A stretch of DNA of 64,000 nt from DASZRZ01 sp963732925 (GCA_963732925.1 CAVTBJ010000012.1:372001-436000); one strand, 5' to 3'. Shown: positions 44,454-53,205, counted from the stretch's first letter. The notes: generated by a model not told the origin, from the sequence alone. A program made the numbers and translations.

Positions 44454-44969
44454 ACAATCGGTGATTATAACAGCCGGGAAATGCTTTCGCGGCGTGAGTT
44501 GACTCCGGTCTCAGTTTCGTCGCTGTAGCAAACCACAGTTTAACTGCACATGTGTATGGCTTATCGGGTTGAGAACGGCGGCCGGAATGTCGCGTGAAGG
44601 ATGCCTGACTGTTTTAGCTTCAGCCTTAAGCAGAGAACCAGGAAGCGGGGGACGGCAAGCGGCATACAACTGGCCCGAGTCGCTTTGATCCTGCGATCAC
44701 GTTTAGGACAGTATCGCTTCCCAAGTGCTCCGTTTTTGATTGAATCGGAGGCATAAATGCCTGCGCACCGAATACCTGCATCCGCCAGAGCGGGAAGATG
44801 CGGTGCGCCTATCGTGTGTGCGTGGAAGGCGTCTTGCTTGGCGGATCGTCCGAGGTGGTCAGCGGACTTCCGAAATCCCAGGCGAGCAAGTTCGTGTGCA
44901 GCACTCCGGCATTGGAATAACGGAATTGGGCGGACGAGGACGTCGCCCCCACAGACTCATTTCAGCGGA
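44454..44969. other. Gene-free stretch between tRNA-His and tpiA
   Basis: No credible gene. One copy of the palindromic repeat family lies at 44741-44770. The short frames here have no motif or ribosome-binding site. Confidence 0.55.
44741..44770. repeat. Palindromic repeat (GCAGGCA..TGCCTGC family), copy 4
   Basis: TGAATCGGAGGCATAAATGC, then CTGCGCACCG. Core GGAGGCATAAATGCCTGC (44747-44764) has a weaker stem (GGCAT/ATGCC) and lost one C in GCCACC. Confidence 0.6.
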
Positions 44970-45722
44970 TCACCACTTCACGATTTTCTCGAATGATTTG
45001 GGATCGAGGCAGCCGCCGCCGACGAGGGCGCCGTCGATTTCCTCCTCAGACATCAGGGCCTTGGCGTTTTCGGGCTTGACGCTGCCTCCGTAGAGGATGC
45101 GCAGGCTGCGGGCGATTTCGTTTCCGAACGCATTGGCGGCCTCGGAGCGAATGGTGAGATGAGCTTCCATGGCCAATTGCGGACTGGCAGTCTTGCCGGT
45201 GCCGATCGCCCAGACGGGTTCGTAGGCGACGGTCAGCTTAGCGGCCTTCTCTCCCGAGATACCCCGGAACGCGCCGGTGCACTGGCGGCGGAGAATATCG
45301 TCGGTGAGGCCGGCTTCGCGCTCTTGCAGGACTTCACCGACGCAGACGATGGGAGTGAGGCCAGCTTCCAGGGCCGCTTTGAGCTTGGCGTTGACGGTGT
45401 CGTCGGTCTCGCCGAAGTACTGGCGGCGCTCGGAGTGCCCGATGATGACGTGCGAACAACCGGAGGCGACCAGCATACCGGCGGAGATTTCCCCCGTGAA
45501 GGCACCTTCTTTTTCCCAATGAAGGTTCTGGCCTCCGATACCGACGTTGGATCCTTTCGCTGCCTCGACCGCGGCGGGGATGCAGACAAAGGGCGGGCAG
45601 ATGGCAATTTCATCGCGCTTGTGGTCGCGCACGAGAGGCAGGAAGGTTTGCAGGAAGTCCCGCGCCTGGGCGGGAGTCTTGTACATCTTCCAGTTCGCGG
45701 CAATGAGTTTCTTGCGAGGCAT
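44970..45722 (-). CDS. tpiA: Triosephosphate isomerase
   Basis: Interconverts DHAP and glyceraldehyde 3-phosphate. From ATG 45722 the 250 residues start MPRKKLIAANWKMYKT. Active-site Lys is in ANWKM, His in IIGHSERRQYF and Glu in VAYEPVWAIGTGKTA; the phosphate loop is LYGGSVKPENAKAL. The frame is open upstream into repeat DNA, but 45722 gives the exact family start. Third gene of the gapA-pgk-tpiA series. Confidence 0.97.
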   Translation of the reverse strand: MPRKKLIAANWKMYKTPAQARDFLQTFLPLVRDHKRDEIAICPPFVCIPAAVEAAKGSNVGIGGQNLHWEKEGAFTGEISAGMLVASGCSHVIIGHSERRQYFGETDDTVNAKLKAALEAGLTPIVCVGEVLQEREAGLTDDILRRQCTGAFRGISGEKAAKLTVAYEPVWAIGTGKTASPQLAMEAHLTIRSEAANAFGNEIARSLRILYGGSVKPENAKALMSEEEIDGALVGGGCLDPKSFEKIVKW

Positions 45723-45759
45723 ATTTCCCCCAGGGCTCAAGGTCCCCGTTGATGTGCTG

Positions 45760-45862
45760 GTTGCGGCGCGGCTGAAGCCGCGCCCTTTCCAAGAATACCG
45801 CAGCGGCTCAAGCCGGTTGAATGCGGCTTTCTGAATCGCAGGGCTTGAAGCCCTGCGCCACC
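45760..45862. repeat. Palindromic repeat cluster upstream of tpiA, copy 5
   Basis: In order: GGCGCGGCTGAAGCCGCGCC (perfect hairpin), CCGCAGCGGCTCAAGCCGG, then GCAGGGCTTGAAGCCCTGC (45838-45856) followed by GCCACC. The last has nine paired bases; GGGCTT/AAGCCC replaces GGCAT/ATGCC of other copies, a compensatory change. Confidence 0.65.
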
Positions 45863-45878
45863 TGTTATGCGTGCCCGC

Positions 45879-45919
45879 CATCGAAAAGCCACATCCGCAA
45901 AGGCGGAAAGATGTGGGGC
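45879..45919. repeat. Hairpin of the CCACAT..ATGTGG family
   Basis: GCCACATCCGCAAAGGCGG, then AAAGATGTGGGGC. CCACATC pairs with GATGTGG with an inner CCG/CGG step. Same family as the hairpin at 47250-47280 and the degenerate copy at 57459-57497. Confidence 0.5.
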
Positions 45920-45945
45920 CCTGCAAAAGCCTGGGTGACGCAACC

Positions 45946-45974
45946 AGCAGATTCCTCGCCAAGCTCGGAATGAT
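45946..45974. repeat. Dispersed repeat of the 'CTCGGAATGA' family
   Basis: CAGATTCCTCGCCAAGCTCG followed by GAATGATGC, 25 bases after the end of pgk. A shortened copy. Confidence 0.5.
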
Positions 45975-45998
45975 GCTGGCAAGAGATTCGGGACAGCT

Positions 45999-47213
45999 TC
46001 AGGGCGCGTCGGTCAGGGCTTCCACACCGGGAAGCTTCTTGCCTTCCAGAAATTCCAGGGAGGCGCCGCCACCGGTGGAAATGTGCGTGATCTTGTCTTC
46101 GACGCCGGCCTCTTTGACGGCGGCCACGGAATCGCCGCCTCCGACGATGGAAGTAGCTTGGGTGTTGGCCGCCACGGCTTGCGCGATCTTGCGCGTGCCG
46201 AAAGCGAAGGGCTCCAGTTCGAAGACTCCCATGGGACCATTCCAGACGATAGTTCTGGCCCGGGCGATCTCGGCGGAGAACTGTTTGACGGTTTCGGGAC
46301 CGATGTCGAGCGCCATCTTATCGGCCGGGATCGGCTGGCCGGGGGCAATGTGCTGGATTTCCGCATCCGCAGCAACTTTCGATGCCACCACATGGTCCAC
46401 GGGCAACAGCAGCTTGACGTTGCGCTGCTTCGCTTCCGCGAGGAGTTGTTGCGCGAGTTCGATTTTGTCGGCTTCCAACAGTGATTTTCCGATCTCCTGA
46501 CCCTGGGCTTTCAGGAAGGTGTAAGCCATACCGCCGCCGATCAGGAGAACGTTCACCTTGCCCAGCAGGTTACGGATGACGTCGATCTTATCGCTCACCT
46601 TGGCTCCGCCGAGGATGGCGAGGAAGGGATGCTCCGGGCTCTCCAGCGCCCGCCCCAGGTAATCAAGTTCCTTTTCCATCAAAAGGCCGGCGGCGGATTT
46701 CTGCACAAAATGGGTGATGCCAACGGTAGAAGCATGAGCTCGATGGGCGGTGCCGAAGGCATCGTTCACATAAAAGTCGGCGAGGTTGGCGAGTTGCCTG
46801 GCGAAGTTCTGGTCGTTGGCTTCTTCTTCGGGATGAAAGCGCAGGTTTTCCAGCAGCAGGGTCTGGCCCTGCTCCAGCTTGCCAGCCATTTCTTCCGCCT
46901 GGATGCCGATGCAATCGGTGGCAAAGCCGACATTCTCACCGCGTCCCATGCGCTCGTCGAGCAGCATGCGCAAGCGCTCAGCCGCGGGACGCAGACTGAG
47001 CGCGGGATTGACTTTGCCCTTGGGACGTCCCAGGTGCGATGCCAGGATGAGGCGCGCGCCGCGCCCCAGGGCGTACTCGATGGTAGGCAGGGTTTCGCGG
47101 ATGCGGGTATCGTCCGTGACGCGGGAGTGCTCATCGAGCGGGACATTGAAGTCCACGCGCATGAAGACGCGATGGTTCTTCAGGGGCAGGTCGCAGATGG
47201 AAAGCTTCTTCAT
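45999..47213 (-). CDS. pgk: Phosphoglycerate kinase
   Basis: Transfers phosphate from 1,3-bisphosphoglycerate to ADP. The 404 residues begin with KNHRVFMRVDFNVPLDEHSRV. They contain ILASHLGRPKGKVNPALSLRP, ENLRFHPEEEANDQNFA and FLAILGGAKVSDKIDVIRNLL. The nucleotide loop TIVWNGPMGVFELEPF and SIVGGGDSVAAVKEAG, then THISTGGGASLEFLEGKKLPG, close the protein. All hallmarks intact. It lies 88 bases after gapA. Confidence 0.98.
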   Translation of the reverse strand: MKKLSICDLPLKNHRVFMRVDFNVPLDEHSRVTDDTRIRETLPTIEYALGRGARLILASHLGRPKGKVNPALSLRPAAERLRMLLDERMGRGENVGFATDCIGIQAEEMAGKLEQGQTLLLENLRFHPEEEANDQNFARQLANLADFYVNDAFGTAHRAHASTVGITHFVQKSAAGLLMEKELDYLGRALESPEHPFLAILGGAKVSDKIDVIRNLLGKVNVLLIGGGMAYTFLKAQGQEIGKSLLEADKIELAQQLLAEAKQRNVKLLLPVDHVVASKVAADAEIQHIAPGQPIPADKMALDIGPETVKQFSAEIARARTIVWNGPMGVFELEPFAFGTRKIAQAVAANTQATSIVGGGDSVAAVKEAGVEDKITHISTGGGASLEFLEGKKLPGVEALTDAP

Positions 47214-47249
47214 AATAGTTTCTTTGTACGTCGGCTGCTGAGGAAACTA

Positions 47250-47280
47250 CCCACATCTGCCAAGACCGGGCAGATGTGGG
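47250..47280. repeat. Perfect hairpin between gapA and pgk
   Basis: CCCACATCTGCC (47250-47261) pairs with GGCAGATGTGGG (47269-47280), 12 perfect pairs around AAGACCG. No T-run follows on the minus strand, so it is not a standard terminator. It could stabilise mRNA ends or reduce pgk expression relative to gapA; relatives occur at 45879 and 57459. Confidence 0.6.
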
Positions 47281-47301
47281 GAATCGTAGCCGAATCCGCC
47301 G

Positions 47302-48312
47302 TTAGAGCCCTTTGGATCCCAGATATTTGACCAGGTCGCGCACGCGGCAGGAATAGCCCCACTCGTTGTCGTACCAGGAGACAACCTTCACGCAGTTGCC
47401 CGCCACGACCTTGGTGAGGGAGGCGTCCACGATGGAAGAGCGCGAATCGTGGCGATAGTCCATGGAGACCAGTTCCTCTTCCTCGTACCCCAGGTACTCC
47501 GCCAGTTGGCCAGTCTCGGAAGCCTTCTTCATGGTGGCGTTGACTTCTTCGACCGAAGTCTTCTTTTCGACGAACGCGACGAGGTCCACGACCGAGACAT
47601 CGGGCGTGGGAACGCGCATGGCGAAACCATCCAGCTTGCCCTGCAGGTCGGGAATGACCAGATGCAGACGCTTTGGCCGCGCCGGTGGATGTGGGAATGA
47701 TGGAGAGCGCCGCCGCGCGGGCGCGGCGCAGGTCCTTGTGCGGGAAGTCGAGAATAACCTGATCGTTGGTATAGGAGTGGACCGTTGTCATGGTGCCACT
47801 GACGATCTTGAAGTTATCGTGGACGACTTTCGCGATGGGCGCAAGGCAGTTCGTAGTGCAGGAAGCGTTGGAGATGATGTTGTGTTTGGCGGGGTCGTAC
47901 TTGTCTTCGTTCACGCCCAGGACGATGGTGATGTCTTCGCCTTTGGCAGGAGCGGAAATGATGACCTTCTTTACGGGACCGCGCATGTGTTTGCGGGCGT
48001 CGTCGGCATTGGTGAAGCGTCCGGTATCTCGATCACGACTTGGGCGCCCACCGAGGCCCAGTCCAGCTTGGCGGGGTCGCGCTCGGCAAAGACTTTGAGC
48101 TTGCGGCCGTCGACCTGGATCCCGTCCTGGGAAGCGGTGACCTTGTTGGGGAGATTGCCGAGGATGGAGTCGTATTTCAGCAGGTGAGCGAGAGTTTTGG
48201 GATCGGTGAGGTCGTTGACCGCTACGAAGTCCAATTCCGGGTCCTTGAGGGCGGTGCGAAAAACGTTGCGTCCGATGCGTCCGAATCCATTGATACCAAC
48301 TTTAATTGCCAT
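47302..48312 (-). CDS. gapA: Glyceraldehyde-3-phosphate dehydrogenase (two one-base frame breaks)
   Basis: NAD-dependent oxidative phosphorylation of glyceraldehyde 3-phosphate. ATG 48312 gives MAIKVGINGFGRIGRNVFRT (Rossmann start). After VVIE the frame changes near 48021-48031 (a base seems missing) and continues HMRGPVKKVIISAPAKGED with the active-site SNASCTTNCLAP. A second shift at about 47668 (one extra base) leads to MRVPTPDVSVVDLVAFV and WYDNEWGYSCRVRDLVKYL. Corrected length is about 336 residues, standard. A lesion in the sole visible gapA is less likely than error. Confidence 0.93.
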
Positions 48313-48565
48313 CTTTCCTCCGTGAAGCTTGCCAGCACAGAGCAGAAACCGATTGCCCCGGTTTCCGTGCAACGGGGACGGACCGTCCTGTTGGTCCTGA
48401 CTGCGTCGGCCAAACTAAAAATCGTAACATACCGACCGGGAGGCTCCGGGCGCCAGGCTTTAACGACCAGCCAGAAGAACAATCGCCCGGGCTTGGTGGG
48501 AAGGGTGGTGCGGCGACACTGAACCGGCATTGCCCGTTCCCACAAGGCTGTGTTACAAGCGGAGC

Positions 48566-49765
48566 ATGGCACGATGGTTTCGAGGCCGTCGCAAACCGCG
48601 AGGTTCCGAAGAAGGCGCGGGGGAGAATCCGCCGGAACAGGCAGTTCCCCGTTCGGGAGAAGGTGCGCTGCAACCGATTTATCCTGACCTGCAGGCGGAG
48701 GCCGGTGCTCCCAAGGCGCCCACGAGCGTCCCGGCACGAGAGGGGGAAGATGGCGGAAACGCCGCCGAGCCCACCTCCGGGGAACGCCCGCGGCGGCGGC
48801 GTCGCGGAGGGCGTGGCTCCGGGGCGCGCAAGGGTGGAGCAACGGCGGGAGTCGCGGCCAACAAAGAGGCTGTAGCTCCAGCCGGGGCGGAGGCGACTGC
48901 TCCCGGGGCCGAAGAAGCCTGGGGAGAGGAAGGTCCGCAGCAAGCGAAGGGCGAAGGGTCAAAAGAAGCGGGAGAACCTCAGCAGCCGGAAGCAGAAGGC
49001 GCTCCGCAGAGACGGGAAGCGCGAATGGCAGGGCAGCAGCCGTCACGGCAACGGCGCGACCGGGGACGGAGTCGCCGGGGACGCCGCAGCGGAAAGCCGG
49101 AGCGGGCTGGGCCATCGACGCCGCTGGCGCCGTCATATCCGGAAGAACGCTATCAGCAGCCTGTCAGCGAAGTAGCTCCCGATCTGCCTGCGGCGACAGA
49201 GCGCCCGCAGCCGGCGGCGCGTCCCGCGAAACAGCAGCAGCAGAAAAAGCCGCGCGGGGTGGTGGTGCTTACCATCGGGCTGCCGGGCTCGGGCAAAAGC
49301 AGCTGGTTCAAGCGGCGGGGCGTGTCTCCGCTTTCCAGCGATATGTTGCGCGCGTTGCTGTTTGACGATATCAGCGAGCAGCGCTACCAGGACCTGGTGT
49401 TCTCCACTCTGCGTTCCCTGCTGCGCGCCCGCCTGATTGCGGGCATGCAGTGGAACTACATCGACGCAACCAACCTTTCCCCGAAAGAACGCCATGGATG
49501 GATCAAGATGGCGCGGGAGTTCGGATACGAGGTGCACGCGGTTTTCTTCAATGTGCCTCTGGAAGTCTGCAAGGAACGCAACCAGAAGCGCGCCCGCGTG
49601 GTTCCGGACGAAGTGATGCAGCGCATGGCCAATAAGTTACGCCCGCCGACCTTTGAGGAGGGATTCTCCAAGATTATCGTGGTGCGGGTGCGGCGTGCCG
49701 ATCAGGAACCGCAGTCGCAGGCGGAGGAGCCTCCCGGCGAGGAAGGCGGAGACGGAGCAGATTAG
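48566..49765 (+). CDS. Polynucleotide-kinase-like P-loop protein with long Arg/Gly/Glu-rich arm
   Basis: 399 residues from ATG 48566 (GCGGAG just upstream). Residues 1-230 are low-complexity and probably disordered: acidic Glu/Ala stretches with basic patches RPRRRRRGGRGSG (about 74-86) and RQRRDRGRSRRGRR (about 161-174). Residues 231-378 form a kinase domain of the T4-PNK-like AAA_33 type: Walker A GLPGSGKS (238-245), LSSDMLRALLFDD, YIDATNLSPKERHGWIKMA and VFFNVPLEVCKERNQKRAR. The C-terminal tail is acidic. The arm recalls RNA-binding regions of RNase E-type proteins, so an RNA-repair or RNA-end-modifying role is an inference. Other P-loop kinases of this fold act on small molecules. Confidence 0.75.
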   Translation: MARWFRGRRKPRGSEEGAGENPPEQAVPRSGEGALQPIYPDLQAEAGAPKAPTSVPAREGEDGGNAAEPTSGERPRRRRRGGRGSGARKGGATAGVAANKEAVAPAGAEATAPGAEEAWGEEGPQQAKGEGSKEAGEPQQPEAEGAPQRREARMAGQQPSRQRRDRGRSRRGRRSGKPERAGPSTPLAPSYPEERYQQPVSEVAPDLPAATERPQPAARPAKQQQQKKPRGVVVLTIGLPGSGKSSWFKRRGVSPLSSDMLRALLFDDISEQRYQDLVFSTLRSLLRARLIAGMQWNYIDATNLSPKERHGWIKMAREFGYEVHAVFFNVPLEVCKERNQKRARVVPDEVMQRMANKLRPPTFEEGFSKIIVVRVRRADQEPQSQAEEPPGEEGGDGAD

Positions 49766-49823
49766 GATTTGGGCTTCCGGCTTTGGTTTCAGGCAAGAGC
49801 TGGGGCCAGCAGAAGCAAGAAAC

Positions 49824-49852
49824 AAAAGGCGAGCCGCTTCGGCTCGCCTTTT
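49824..49852. terminator. Bidirectional intrinsic terminator
   Basis: AAAAGGCGAGCC (49824-49835) pairs perfectly with GGCTCGCCTTTT (49841-49852) around GCTTC. It has A's on one side and T's on the other, placed between convergent genes ending at 49765 and 49870. It can serve both. Confidence 0.88.
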
Positions 49853-49869
49853 GTGCTGCTGGGTTGCGC

Positions 49870-50520
49870 CTATCGGCGATAGGCATTCTGATAGCCTTGA
49901 ATGAAGGCTTGGCGATAGATCTGCTTGAACTGGGTCTTGCTACCCAGCGAGGAAGAGTAGTTGTGGTCGGCGTCCTTGTATCCCTTCGCTTCCGTGGGAT
50001 TGAAGCGGTTGCCACGCTGCATGTCTCTCTGAGCGTAGAACGCGCCATCGGTGAAGCCGCTCTGCTGGGCTACTCGCGCCAATTGACTGGCTCCATAAGG
50101 TCCGTTGCCATAGCCGTAGTTGCCGTAGCCAGGGTTGCCGTAGCCAGGGTTGCGATCCCGATCCCGATCATGGTCGCGGTCATTGCGGCCGTAGCCTCCG
50201 TTCGGTCCGTAGGGTCCGTTTTGCTGCTGCATTGCCGCCATCGCCCGTTGATAGCCGGCCTGATAACCGGAGGTGTAATTCTGCCGATCGGAATTGTCCC
50301 TCCACTGCCTGGGATCGGGACGTGGCGCTCCGCGGCGCTGCGCGTCGCGCACGCCATCCTGATAGCCGCTCTGGTAGGCCTGCGAGTTGTTGCCGTAAAC
50401 CTGGGAACCTCTGTCGTCGCGGTCATGATCCCGTCCGTTTTGCGCCGCTACTGGAATGACCAAAGCCGCGAGCAGAGCAATGGTTGCTACTGAGAAATAC
50501 TTCCTGAATATCTTTCGCAT
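49870..50520 (-). CDS. Exported Tyr/Gly-rich repeat protein
   Basis: Secreted or periplasmic protein of unknown function. ATG 50520 (MRKIFRKYFSVATIALLAAL) gives a signal peptide cleaved after VAAQ. The mature part has repeated G-Y-x-x-G/Y units (AYQSGYQDGVRDAQRR, YTSGYQAGYQRAM, FTDGAFYAQRD, GYKDADHNY, FIQGYQNAYRR), spaced by a low-complexity Asp/Arg/Asn/Gly/Tyr middle (RDHDRDRDRNPGYGNPGYG). The repeated G-Y-x-D/N-G pattern is seen in a group of acidobacterial exported proteins. 216 residues, ending at the bidirectional terminator. Confidence 0.72.
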   Translation of the reverse strand: MRKIFRKYFSVATIALLAALVIPVAAQNGRDHDRDDRGSQVYGNNSQAYQSGYQDGVRDAQRRGAPRPDPRQWRDNSDRQNYTSGYQAGYQRAMAAMQQQNGPYGPNGGYGRNDRDHDRDRDRNPGYGNPGYGNYGYGNGPYGASQLARVAQQSGFTDGAFYAQRDMQRGNRFNPTEAKGYKDADHNYSSSLGSKTQFKQIYRQAFIQGYQNAYRR

Positions 50521-50774
50521 GTTCCGTCTCCCTGCCGTCTGCGGCGCTTTCACTGCCGCTTTCCGTCTGAATGCTTTTTTGAAGTGGCAATAGTTAGAAC
50601 CCCCCCATGACTAGTAAGTTGCCAGCGAGGGGCAGCGATTCCAGGGTTTCGGCGCGAGGAAGGTGAGGGTTTGGAGCTGTTTTCATGCATCCTCACGGCG
50701 CCGCGGAACATCGCCGTTGAGGAAATGGCAGGAGTGGGCCGCGCTTTCCGGCGTTCCTGCGTGGCTGGCGCAGC

Positions 50775-51728
50775 TCAGCGTGCTACCTGGGCTCCTGCTT
50801 TGAGTTGACTTTGGAAATACGCGAGCGTGCTTTCCAGCCCCTCCTGCAGGGCGATTTTGGGTTCCCAGCCCAGGAGCTTGCGGGCTTTGGAGATATCGGG
50901 CCGGCGCTGCTTGGGATCGTCGACTGGAAGAGGCTCGAAGATGATGGGGACATCCGCCGCGGTGAGCTTCCTGATGCGCTCGGCAAACTCCAGAATTGTG
51001 ATCTCGCTGGGGTTGCCGATGTTGACGGGCATATGCTCGTCGCTCTGCATGAGACGGTAGATGCCTTCGATGAGGTCGGAGACATAGCAGAAGCTGCGCG
51101 TCTGGGAACCGTCGCCATAGACGGTGATGGGCTGGCCGGTGAGCGCCTGGTAAAGAAAATTGGGCAGCGCGCGGCCGTCGTTCAGGCGCATGCGCGGGCC
51201 ATAGGTATTGAAGATGCGCACGATGTGCGTGTCCACGTTGTGGCGGCGGTGGTACGCCATGGTGAGGGCTTCGGCGAAACGTTTGGCTTCGTCATAGACG
51301 GAGCGCGGGCCGACGGGATTCACGCGCCCCCAGTAGGTTTCGGGCTGGGGGCTGATTTCGGGGTCCCCATAGCATTCGGACGTTGAAGCGATCAGGTATT
51401 TCGCCTTCTTTGCGTGCGCCAGCTTCAGGGCGTGCAGGGTTCCATGGGAGCCCACCAGCATGGTTTCGACGGGATACTTCAGGTAGTCGGGCGGGCTGGC
51501 GGGAGAGGCGAAGTGCAGGACGTAATCCACCGGGCCGCTGATTTCGAGGGACTGGCTGATGTCCTGCTGAACGGTCTGAAACTTTGGATTGTCGCGAAGG
51601 TGGGCGACATTGGCATCGCTGCCGGTGATGAAGTTATCCACCGCCACCACTTCCCAGCCCTGCTGCAAGAGGTATTCGCAGAGATGGGAGCCCAGAAAAC
51701 CGGCTCCGCCGGTAACCACTGCTCGCAT
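50775..51728 (-). CDS. UDP-glucuronate decarboxylase (UDP-xylose synthase)-like NAD epimerase
   Basis: Extended short-chain dehydrogenase for nucleotide-sugar conversion. From ATG 51728: MRAVVTGGAGFLGSHLCEYL (NAD-binding), VDNFITGSDANVAHL, FASPASPPDYLKYPVETMLVG, STSECYGDPEISPQPETYWG, catalytic YDEAK, and then IFNTYGPRMRLNDGRALPNF, YGDGSQTRSFCYVSDLIEGI. ASPASPPDY and SQTRSFCYVSDL are typical of UDP-xylose synthase. Product is likely UDP-xylose for surface glycans. 317 residues. Confidence 0.87.
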   Translation of the reverse strand: MRAVVTGGAGFLGSHLCEYLLQQGWEVVAVDNFITGSDANVAHLRDNPKFQTVQQDISQSLEISGPVDYVLHFASPASPPDYLKYPVETMLVGSHGTLHALKLAHAKKAKYLIASTSECYGDPEISPQPETYWGRVNPVGPRSVYDEAKRFAEALTMAYHRRHNVDTHIVRIFNTYGPRMRLNDGRALPNFLYQALTGQPITVYGDGSQTRSFCYVSDLIEGIYRLMQSDEHMPVNIGNPSEITILEFAERIRKLTAADVPIIFEPLPVDDPKQRRPDISKARKLLGWEPKIALQEGLESTLAYFQSQLKAGAQVAR

Positions 51729-51843
51729 GAAGTCTCCTGAGTTGCAGGCTCGCACGCCTGAACCGCATGAGCATTTTACCTGAGCAGCGCGGGCAGGCTG
51801 GTTAGTCCCGGAAAACGAAGGTAACGCGTGCTAGGGTAGGGCA

Positions 51844-52539
51844 ATGCAGGGACGAAGGCAGCACCCGTGGCTGGACCAGCGGCTGGGTTATTACGTGCTG
51901 GAGTTGTGGGAGGTGCTGCGCGGGCTGACTCCCGGGCGAAGGCGAGCGCGCTACGGCGACATGGAGTTTGACTGGGAGTATCGGGCGGACACTAGCGCGG
52001 CCAACGTGAACCTCCGAACCCGGCTGCGCGGGGTGCTGGCCGGAAGCCAATACCAGCCGGCGGACCCGGGGCTGTTTGCCGAGAGCATGGCGGCCCTGCC
52101 AGTCGAGTTTTCATCCTATGTTTTCGTCGACGCCGGATCGGGAAAAGGACGCGCCCTGCTGATGGCCTGCCGGTATCGTTTCCGCAAGGTGATTGGAATT
52201 GAAGTTGTGCCGGAGCTGCACGCCATTGCGCAACGAAATTTGAGCGAGCGGGGCGGCGATTTGCGGCGCTGCGAGAAAGCGGAGTCCTGGCTGGGGGACG
52301 CTCTGGAGTTCGCCTGGCCGCCGGAGCCTACGGTGCTGTTCCTGTTCCATCCCTTTCCGGAGTGGGTGCTGGCGCGGTTCATCGCCCGGCTGGGAGAGTC
52401 GTTGCGGGAGCACCCGCGCCCGGCGTGGGTGGTCTACCACAATCCAGTTTTGGAGCAGGTGCTGGCCGACTCGGGGTTTTTGCGGCGAGTGAGCAGTACG
52501 CCGCCGGCTGCGATTTACACGAACGGGACACTGCAGTAA
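51844..52539 (+). CDS. Class I SAM-dependent methyltransferase-like protein
   Basis: 231 residues. Motif I is FVDAGSGKGRALLMACRYRF (about residues 94-113) and the acidic ribose ligand is in VIGIEVVPELHAIAQRNL. The region FLFHPFPEWVLARFIARL replaces the usual motif IV. The N-terminal 60 residues are basic (RRQHPWLDQRLGYYVLELWE) and unassigned. Substrate unknown; SAM binding is inferred from the G-S-G-K-G loop. Confidence 0.72.
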   Translation: MQGRRQHPWLDQRLGYYVLELWEVLRGLTPGRRRARYGDMEFDWEYRADTSAANVNLRTRLRGVLAGSQYQPADPGLFAESMAALPVEFSSYVFVDAGSGKGRALLMACRYRFRKVIGIEVVPELHAIAQRNLSERGGDLRRCEKAESWLGDALEFAWPPEPTVLFLFHPFPEWVLARFIARLGESLREHPRPAWVVYHNPVLEQVLADSGFLRRVSSTPPAAIYTNGTLQ

Positions 52540-52623
52540 CACCCGCATCGGTGACCCGGCGATCGGGGAATGGAGCAATCCTGAACCCTACACCAGAATG
52601 GGTTGATAGAATGTGGTGAAGTT

Positions 52624-52824
52624 ATGGCGCAGCAACTTTATACCGTGACGTGGGAGTGCATCAGTTGCGGGCAGGAACATTCCTTCCGGCATACCGTGAC
52701 GGATGACATCTGGCCCAACAAGTTCGAGCTGGAGTGTGAGAACCCGGAGTGCGGGCAGTCGCAGGACGTCCCCTTCCGCAAGTGCACGGTAGAGCTGTTC
52801 ACGCTGCCTTCCAGCAGCGAGTGA
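52624..52824 (+). CDS. Small zinc-ribbon-like protein
   Basis: 66 residues from ATG 52624 (MAQQLYTVTWECISCGQEHS), with CISC and, 30 residues on, CENPEC, a likely treble-cleft or ribbon zinc site, and a further Cys near the end. It is followed 9 bases later by a thioredoxin-like ferredoxin gene, so the two are probably co-transcribed. I do not recognise a named family. Confidence 0.6.
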   Translation: MAQQLYTVTWECISCGQEHSFRHTVTDDIWPNKFELECENPECGQSQDVPFRKCTVELFTLPSSSE

Positions 52825-52833
52825 CCGAGACCC

Positions 52834-53205
52834 ATGGCCAAGTTCACCCACCACATCTTTGTATGCTGCAATCAGCGCCCAGAGGGGCATCCCCGGGGAT
52901 GCTGCTCTCCGGACGGGAGCGCGCACATGCAGGAAGTGTTCAAGCGCAAACTGGCGGAACACGGCTTGCGCGGCAGCGTGCGCGCCAACAAGTCGGGATG
53001 TCTCGATCAGTGCGAGCACGGGCCCACCGTGGTCGTCTATCCGGAGGGAATCTGGTATGGAGGCGTGACCGAAGCGGACGTGGACCAGATCGTGGCCGAG
53101 CACATTCGCGACGGAAATCCGGTGCAGCGGCTGATGATGGCTGAGTCATGCATTAACGTGCCGGGTTGTGAACACAAGCCGCGGCGGAGTGGCGGCAACC
53201 GCTGA
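52834..53205 (+). CDS. Thioredoxin-like [2Fe-2S] ferredoxin
   Basis: 123 residues. Cysteines at 11/12, 23/24, 56 and 60 (HHIFVCCNQRPEGHPRGCC ... SGCLDQC) match the thioredoxin-fold [2Fe-2S] ferredoxin pattern. VVVYPEGIWYGGVTEADVDQIVAEHI is the usual C-terminal half. The extra C-terminal CINVPGC is unusual. Electron-transfer role inferred from family; partner unknown, though the preceding zinc-ribbon gene is a candidate. Confidence 0.85.
   Translation: MAKFTHHIFVCCNQRPEGHPRGCCSPDGSAHMQEVFKRKLAEHGLRGSVRANKSGCLDQCEHGPTVVVYPEGIWYGGVTEADVDQIVAEHIRDGNPVQRLMMAESCINVPGCEHKPRRSGGNR

Noticed and set aside
44740..45093. Plus-strand 117-codon frame before tpiA
   Set aside because: Starts in a dispersed repeat, overlaps the end of tpiA and has no recognisable feature.
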